64,000 nt of DNA. It comes from Cyanophora paradoxa (taxonomy: Eukaryota > Glaucocystophyceae > Cyanophorales > Cyanophoraceae). Below, one piece after another: positions 58,001-64,000 of the stretch. Position numbers and translations under genes: made by a program. Location: NCBI GenBank assembly GCA_004431415.1, contig QPMI01000044.1, forward strand, positions 62,001-126,000, read 5' to 3'. Below the pieces are notes generated by a model that was not told where the DNA came from, did not search any database, and was given only the letters and a program-made list of their open reading frames with translations. Position 1 is the first letter of the stretch; every line of letters begins with the position of its first letter.

Positions 58001-59966
58001 CCCGACGTCGTGTACCCCTCCCGCCCGCCCGCCCGCTCAGACTCGCCGCGCCGCGTAGTGCCGTGTGGTGCCCCTGGCTCGCTCGGAGGCGGGCCCCTCC
58101 TCCTCCTCCTCCCCCTCCCCCGGCCCCTCTGCCGCCCCCTCCTCCTCCTCGGCCCCCCTCGACGCCGCCGCATCCGTCGCCGGTCCGCCCTGCACCTCCA
58201 ACGCCTCATCTCTCACCGCTTGCCTCACCCCTACCTATCCCTTAGGGACGGCGGCGATGCAGCTGGCGAGCGTGGACCGCGCCGGCTCCGTCGCCGTCTG
58301 GCTCGTCGTCGAGATGCGCGCCCCGGACCCGTGCGCCCCGGCCCCCGGCCCCGCCCCTTGCCCCGCATCCGCGCCCACCGCCTCCGCTTCAGGTCGGCGT
58401 ACGAGGCGGACTACGCGCTGGGCTTCGGGGCGCGCGTCAAGCTCCTCCGCTCCTCCCGCGCCGACCTCGACCCCCGCCGCCTCGTCCGCCCCCCGCCCCC
58501 GGCCCCGCCCCCGCCCCGCCCCGTCTTTAGGGAGAGAGCGGCGCGGCCGCCTCCCGTCCGCAAGAGCGTGGTCGGGGAAGGCCTCTCCGCTGATGCTTAT
58601 GCTTTGCTCTCCCCGCCCCGCCCCGCCCCTTCTTAAGGGCTCTAGATAGAGAGCGGGGCGGGCGGCCGCTCCCCCCTCCGCTGATGCCTCCCCCGCGTGC
58701 GCAGGCGCGGCGGCTGCCGGGGGCGGTGGCACCGGGCGTGGGCCTCTCCGCCAGCGACGCCGCGTTTCGCCCCGACGACCCCAGCCTGTCCGCCCCCGAG
58801 CCCCGCCCCAATCCGCCCCGCCCTCGAATGCAGAGGATCCTAGATCTAAATCTAGGCGGCCCCAGCCTGTCCGCCCTTGAGCTTCCCCGCCCAAACCCGC
58901 CCTGGAAGGCAGAGGACCGCCCGCCCCTCTTCCTAGACCACGCCCCTCACTAGACACGGACAAGCAATCGCGAGTCGGCTAACTAGCTAGCGCCTGGGCG
59001 CCCTTAGTCCTCGTGCCTCGCGCTAGACGTCTAGTCCTCACCCGCCCTCTGACCTGACCCGGGGCACGAACGCCCGCTCGCGATCGCAGGTACGTGCTGG
59101 CGTCGAACCTGCCGACGCCGCTGCACTGCGCCCGCTTCGGGGACCCGCCCCCGCCCCGCGTCTACGACGCCCCGCCCGGCATCGGCCCCGCCGCCTCCGC
59201 CACCTCCCTCGCCTTCTCTCCCTTCTTCGCCACCTACTTCCTCGCCGGATTCTCCACCGGCATCGTCTCGTGCGCCGCTGTACCCCCCTTGATCTCTTTC
59301 CCCCCCCTTTCCTAAATCTCCCTTGGCAGGCTGTACAGGGCAGGCCAGGCCGCGCCCGTCCGCTCGTGGACGGCATCCGAGGGGCCCATCACCGCCCTCG
59401 CGTGGTCCCCCACGCGGTGCGCACGAAGATCGGCGTACCCCATCGCCCCCGTTATTTCTGTTCCGAGACGCTGTACCCCCAGGCCCGCCGTCTTTTTCGC
59501 GCTGGACGGCGCCTCTACCCTCGCCGCGTTCGACCTCCTCAAGTCCGAGCGGGTGCGCGCTGGGTCCCTGCAACAAGAAACGGGGGCCGTCGGGATTTGA
59601 ACCCGTCCGGATCGCAGAAACCGATCTTCTGGGAGCCGCTCGCGCGGGACGGGTCGCCCGTCGCCGCCATCGCCGCGTCGTGCGCGTACCCCCTCTCGAT
59701 TCCCCCCCCCCCCTTGAACTCAGACCGGGTCAGGCGGGACAGGGCGCCGGGGTCGCAGCCGGCGCTCGCGGTCGCCTTCCGCTCGGGGGCCCTCGACGTC
59801 CACGTGCTCAGGTGAGCGCGCTCGCCCCCCGGTACCCCCCGATCCGGCCCGCCGGCTGCAGCTGACGCCGACGCCGCCTCGCGCGCGCGCGGGCAGCCCG
59901 GCGCTGGCGCAGGCGACGGAGAAGGAGGAGGAGCGCGCGCGGCACCTGCTCGACAGCGTGCTCTAG
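55037..59966 (+). CDS. DYNC2I1: WDR60-like dynein-2 intermediate chain (IFT retrograde motor)
   Basis: The start is uncertain; I use ATG 55037, and firm coding begins at EKPKPKPKREPRSYPPPHTN. Next come EDDMFEMVLTDKQRKEQQ, a charged coiled coil (EFRRAREEEERMKAAAAAEK, ALQELERRKQAEEREKQRQT), and the repeated acidic aromatic motifs DDYDEDFE and KDYDDDFEDADG typical of WDR60. The diagnostic block is PLTPYEFYARGYGRVNSSPM, YAQTGDDN and EAQTEE (56935-57050). Then SRLARFLQRASLVMESLLEE and WD-type blades: GVAFAPRGGGWVLAAYG, GVLCLWSLQ, FAGTEEGSVALWDLRE, LASVDRAGSVAVWLV, SLAFSPFFATYFLAGFSTGI, TALAWSPT, FFALDGASTLAAFDLLKSE. The end is EKEEERARHLLDSVL with TAG at 59964-59966. This subunit carries IFT dynein cargo in flagella, so the organism is or was flagellated. 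Introns carry GTGCGTACCCCC. Confidence 0.85.
57826..57853 (+). other. tRNA 3'-end-like sequence at an exon/intron edge
   Basis: CGCCGGTTCGAATCCCGGCG then GGGCCCTTT resembles a T-arm plus acceptor strand. It shares TCGAATCCCGKCGGGGCCCT with the 50551 sequence. No 5' tRNA half is visible. Confidence 0.45.
59582..59610 (-). other. tRNA 3'-end-like sequence in the WDR60-like gene
   Basis: On the minus strand CCGGACGGGTTTGAATCCCG then ACGGCCCCCG resembles the other two, but the T-stem has a mismatch. It is antisense to the host gene. Confidence 0.4.
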
Positions 59967-60402
59967 TGTTTTGTAGACTAGCTGTGGCCTGGCTAGCTCT
60001 TTCGTAGAGAATGCGGGAATCGAGAGAATCGAGATAGGCGGCTGACCATGGCTGCGCATGCATGCAGCTGCGCCCTCTTGCAATTGCTTCCAAATTGCTA
60101 CGTATACGCGTTTGCGCGGCGGGGGCCTCCAGATTGCAGTTGGCGCGCGGGTCCCGCCCGGGCCCCGGGCCGCGCCGGTCGACGTCGTGATCATGACCTG
60201 CGGGACAAAGGCACTGGCACCCCGCAAAATCGGGGGGAAATTCGAAAATTTTCCATATACGTACCCCGCTGTCATTTCGAAATTCGGATCAGCTGTCGAT
60301 CTCTAGATCGCAAGCTCGCAGCTTTGCGCGATCGTGGACCCGCGCTATACATGGAGGAGCGCAGCGGGGCGACGCCCGCAGGTCCGTGAAGTGTTTTGAA
60401 AT
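59967..60402. other. Intergenic region between WDR60-like and F-box genes
   Basis: It contains GGTCGACGTCGTGATCATGA-type palindromes near 60178-60197 and a TACGTATACG word near 60100. Presumed promoter of the F-box gene; nothing else recognised. Confidence 0.5.
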
Positions 60403-63104
60403 ATGAAGCCGATTGGGAGAGAAATTCGCGAGGCCTCTGATCATGAAGTGATTATAAACGCGCACGCAGACGTGCCCGAGCGGCTCATGGAGTGCGCGAA
60501 GACGAGCGGGCGCGTACGCACGGTGTTGCGAGAAAGTGAGGAAACATCTTCCGCGGCGTTGTCCTCGAGCTCGGACGTCGACGGCAGCAGCATTCGCAAG
60601 CGCATGCGCAGCACGTCGCTGGTGCTGAGCGCCAGTGTGCATCCGGAAGAGGACACTAGTAGTTATACTGCGTCGGCGGAAGATTCGAATTCCGAAGCAT
60701 ATGCATCAGCTGCAGCCGAAGGTGTCGATCCCGAATTTGAATTCGAAGCGGCGGCGGCACCGATCGCGATCGCGATATCCATCGAGCAGCTTCCGGACGT
60801 GATTCTCTCGAAAATTCTCGAGTGTCTGGGCCTGAAGGCGTCGGCCGCGACGCGTTTCGTATGCCGCCGCTGGCGCGACGCGGCCGATGCGGTCTTCTGG
60901 CACCAGCTCGACCTCAAGCTGTACGCGGAGAGCGCGGACGAGCTCGCGGGCCTCTTGATCGGCGCTCAAGACCTGGACTGGAGCCAGCTGGACGACGCTG
61001 CGCGAGCGGAAATTATCTGGCAGCGTGCGGGCCGCGGGCACCGGATTCGAGTCGCCGCGGGCGCTTCCCTGCGCCTGGAGGTCACCCCCGTCGATATTGA
61101 GGACATCGAAGTCGATGGCCTCGAAGTATGGCAATCCACCCTCTCCCTCCTCGCGGCGTGCGCGGCCGCGGCCGGCGCGGCGAGTGGCACCAGCACTGGC
61201 CATGGCGGCCTGGGCGCGGTCGACGTGGACTGCTCGTGCTCCCCGGACTCCAGCTGCATCGCAGACATGCTCAACGCCGTCGTGCCGCCGAGCGCCCCCG
61301 TCTGCCGCTCGCTCCGCAACCTCTCCCTGCGGGCTGTCTACTCTAGATTTAAATCTGAAGATTCTTTCTCACTTGGAGTCGGCCCCAACTTCCGGCGCTT
61401 GATCTTCCCGAACCTCGAGAGCCTCCTCGCGATCGGCAACGAGCCCTGCTTTTACGCCTGCCGCGCCGACGCGGAGGCCCTCGCCCGGTGCCTGCCAAAC
61501 CTTAAACGGGTGTGCAGCCGCTGAGCCGCTCCCTTCTCGCGATCGCGATCGCGATTCCATGTTGACATATCATGATCATGTACCATGTTGACGTGCAATT
61601 GGATCCGCAGCTGGATGTGCGGTTCGATCACGAAGATCTAGAGCTGGGGGCCACCGGCAAGCTCGAGGGGTTCATCAGTGAAGCCGCAGCAGTGTTCCCA
61701 GCTCTCGAGTACTTCAAAACAACATTGTACTCCGCGGCGGCCGAGGATATGTATGTCAGAGAAGACGCCGCGCCCTTGCTCGAGGGCCTCGCCTCCGGCC
61801 CCGCCGCCCTCTCCCTCAAGGAGTGCGTACCCGTCCAGGATTCTTGCCGTCCAGCACAATTTTGAGCTGAGCCGCGTGCTCATGCATATGATCAGGATTG
61901 TGCTGGATTGGAGGAATGCAATTGCCGTGCAGTGGGAGCTCTCTCCGCTGGCCCTGCGCGCTCTCGAACGCTTCCCCGCCCTTCAGCGCCTCCGTGGAAT
62001 TCCGTCTGTCTCGGTCCGTGCCACCCCTCGCCCCGCCCATCCCAACCCTTCTCCGCCGCTCGACTCTGCCTGCCCTGATCGAAGGCCTCTGATGACCTTG
62101 CAATTGCATTATTCGCGAAGGTGCCCTCTGAGACTGCCGAAGATGACCTGGCCGTGCTGGGGTCCCTTCCGGCGCTCACAAGCGTGGGGCCACTTGAGAT
62201 CCGCACGCGTGACAAAGATCCAGAGAGCCTCGTCGCCCGCTTGAACGGCCTCGCCGCCGTCCTCGAGCGCTCTTCCTCGTTGACCGATCTCCGGCTCGAA
62301 ATTTGTGCATCCGGATCCCCAATTAATTTCCTGCTAGCGCTTGTCCCGCTCTGACGGGGGTCCCTGCAATTTTCCTTGTTGTCAAGAGCTCACGACGCAA
62401 CAGACTCTCTGCCTCTGGAGGCGTCCCCGGCGCTCGCTCGGCTCATCACGACTGGTGCCCTTCGACGGCGGCTCGCCATAGATCTTCGAATTCATGCAAG
62501 GGAACCGCGGCCGGAGGTCGAGGAGGCCCTGGCTGCGCTGGGCTCCTGCCCGGGACTCACGAGCTTGGGGAGGCTAAGTTCTTGCGGTGAGGCTGTTCCA
62601 ACGGTCTTGAACGGCCTCGCGGCGGCCTTCGAGCGCTCCTCCTCGCTTACCGACCTCGAGCTATTCATCGAGCTCTGTGCGGCCCTTTTTTCCCCTCTTA
62701 GCTCACATGTACATGCCTCGTTAGAGCTAACGAGGCATGTACATGTGCAACAGACGATTTGCTACCGGAGGCACTGGCGGCGCTCGCGCGGCTGGCCAGC
62801 GCGGCCCGCGGGCGCTTTTCCCTCGCGGTCCGGCTCGTGGTGGGGCGATTGCAAGACCGCGCGCGGGCCAAATTCATTTGAGGGGGTAGCCGCGGCGCTG
62901 GCGGCCTCCCCGCCCCGCAGCCTTGCCCTCGGCCTCTGCGTATACGGAGACGAAGCAGACGTCGTGATCAGCCGCCTGAAGGGCCTCGCCGCCTTCGCCT
63001 TCGCCGGCTGTTTGAATTCCACGGGGGACATCGAGGTCTGCGAGCTCTGCAGCTGGCCTCTGGGCGGGGCCGCCTTGATTAGCTTCCTGGCGGCTTGCAA
63101 TTAA
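60403..63104 (+). CDS. F-box / leucine-rich-repeat protein
   Basis: ATG at 60403 (MKPIGREIREASDHEVIINA). A Ser/acidic-rich N-terminus leads to an F-box at 60780-60920: IEQLPDVILSKILECLGLKA, ATRFVCRRWRDAADAVFWHQ, LDLKLYA. F-boxes dock on Skp1 in SCF ubiquitin ligases. LRR-type exons follow. CLPNLKR splices (donor GTGTGC, acceptor GATCCGCAG at about 61610) to LDVRFDHEDLELGATGKLEG, removing the stop at 61522. Later units share the pattern ALxxLxSxPxLTSLG and GLAAxxERSSSLTDLxLxI (62130-62310, 62520-62680, 62755-63100). The end is unsure: I use LISFLAACN with TAA at 63102-63104, but some exons may be missing or decayed. Substrate unknown. Confidence 0.75.
62704..62747. repeat. Perfect 20-bp inverted repeat inside an intron
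   Basis: CACATGTACATGCCTCGTTA, loop GAGC, then the exact reverse complement. It lies between the LELFIEL exon (donor about 62678, GTGCGG) and the DDLLPEALAALARL exon (acceptor CAACAG, about 62753), and so fills most of this roughly 75-nt intron. Confidence 0.9.
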
Positions 63105-64000
63105 TATTGCGGTTATATATAATTATTAATTGAAGACGCCCGCAGGTACGCTTGAAGAGTACCGCGGCCGAGAGCGCGCGCGTGCGGTGCGCCGCACGTG
63201 AATCTGCGGCCAAAGCCCTCCCCACTGCCCGTATCCTGATGCGCGACGACGATGATGAATGGTAGCCCTAGTAGCCGTAGCTTTCAAGTTTATTTGAACG
63301 TTTAACCACAAATTAAACCAACTTTTGCCGGCAAATTCGCACTCGCGCTAATTACTAACACGAAACGCGAAAATTTTGACTCGGAGAGCTCTAAATTTGA
63401 TATTCGAGATGACGTTGAGCCCCTAGGCCTGGGCAAGCAACGATCACGATCATAACTTGGGACGATACTTCATATATTACGAATACTAGGATCATGAGAC
63501 AAGACAATATTACGAACTCTAGTACAGGCTAATTACCAAGACTCTCGATCGCGAGGGGCGCGGGATCAGGAACGATCGAGCGAGAGCGTGCGCACAGTAA
63601 ACGGGCCTCTCTCAACGGATTCGAGCACCAGATGACTCGCTGCCAAGGCGAAGAAAAATCATTACCAACAATAAATCCCGTGAGGAGGAGGGTTCAGAGG
63701 CTCAGAAACATGAGTCACAATAATCCAAGAATGCAGTCAAAGCATATATCGGAAGAATTTCGCGCCGAGGCGGAGCATAAGTAAGACAGACTATCGGAAA
63801 GAGAAACGCGGTGCTCCAGACCGGAAAGAAGAGCAAGCATGAACGGCGTGGGTGACGATCGGTAGACTATCTGTAATAAAGCATTGGCGAAAGAGACCGA
63901 AAACGTAAAAAAGAGATCGAAATCTACGTGAAAGCCCGCAGCCGTAAGCGTCCCGGGGACGGGTGCTATCAGAAAGTATTGGGCTTCTATCAGAAAGAGA
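63105..64000. other. Non-coding tail, no gene seen
   Basis: Lower GC than the rest of the window, with stops in all frames and few palindromic ladders. Could be 3' flank of the F-box gene or the start of an unseen gene. Confidence 0.6.

Overview
The window is nuclear DNA of a GC-rich, intron-dense microbial eukaryote, most likely a flagellated alga with a complex plastid (haptophyte or stramenopile type; the sequence does not settle which). Evidence: genes are split by many short introns with GTGCG/GTACC-like donors and some GC-AG introns; there is an intraflagellar-transport dynein subunit (WDR60-like), an RNA polymerase II factor (TFIIE-beta), a selenocysteine glutathione peroxidase with a SECIS element and a twin-arginine presequence, and a DNMT3-like DNA methyltransferase. 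All gene models are my own manual splicing, so exon edges and 5' ends are approximate; key domains were read exon by exon.

Layout. 1-22990: two paralogous, convergent genes for a membrane adenylate cyclase fused to a cyclic-nucleotide phosphodiesterase form the arms of an inverted repeat around a 4.8-kb spacer. The left copy (+) may start before the window. 22991-25346 is low-complexity intergenic DNA. 25347-29045 (-): a protein with a CBM48-like N-terminus, an Ala-rich coiled coil and a C-terminal J-domain whose HPD is assembled across an intron. 29695-31640 (-): a secreted or membrane glycoprotein of unknown function. 32087-36840 (+): two tandem four-helix membrane proteins with Pro-rich tails. 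37145-38275 (-): selenocysteine GPx, with its SECIS at about 37027-37080. 38673-39761 (-): acidic protein of unknown function. 40299-46188 (+): DNMT3-like methyltransferase with an ADD-like finger. 47123-52102 (-): coiled-coil protein made of many small exons. 52285-52938 (+): possible one-exon membrane protein. 53352-54728 (-): TFIIE-beta, divergent from 55037-59966 (+), WDR60/dynein-2 intermediate chain. 60403-63104 (+): F-box/LRR protein. 63105-64000: no gene seen.

Genes act in cAMP signalling (synthesis and hydrolysis in one chain), flagellar transport, redox defence, transcription, DNA methylation and probably protein turnover. I see no operon-like pathway linking them. The most unusual features are the patchy homogenisation of the inverted cyclase/PDE pair, GT/GC donor switching at the same intron in both directions between the two copies, tandem CTGAT branch-point-like arrays just before 3' splice sites, an intronic UACCCC motif, a perfect hairpin filling an intron, and non-coding DNA packed with overlapping 6-bp palindromes.
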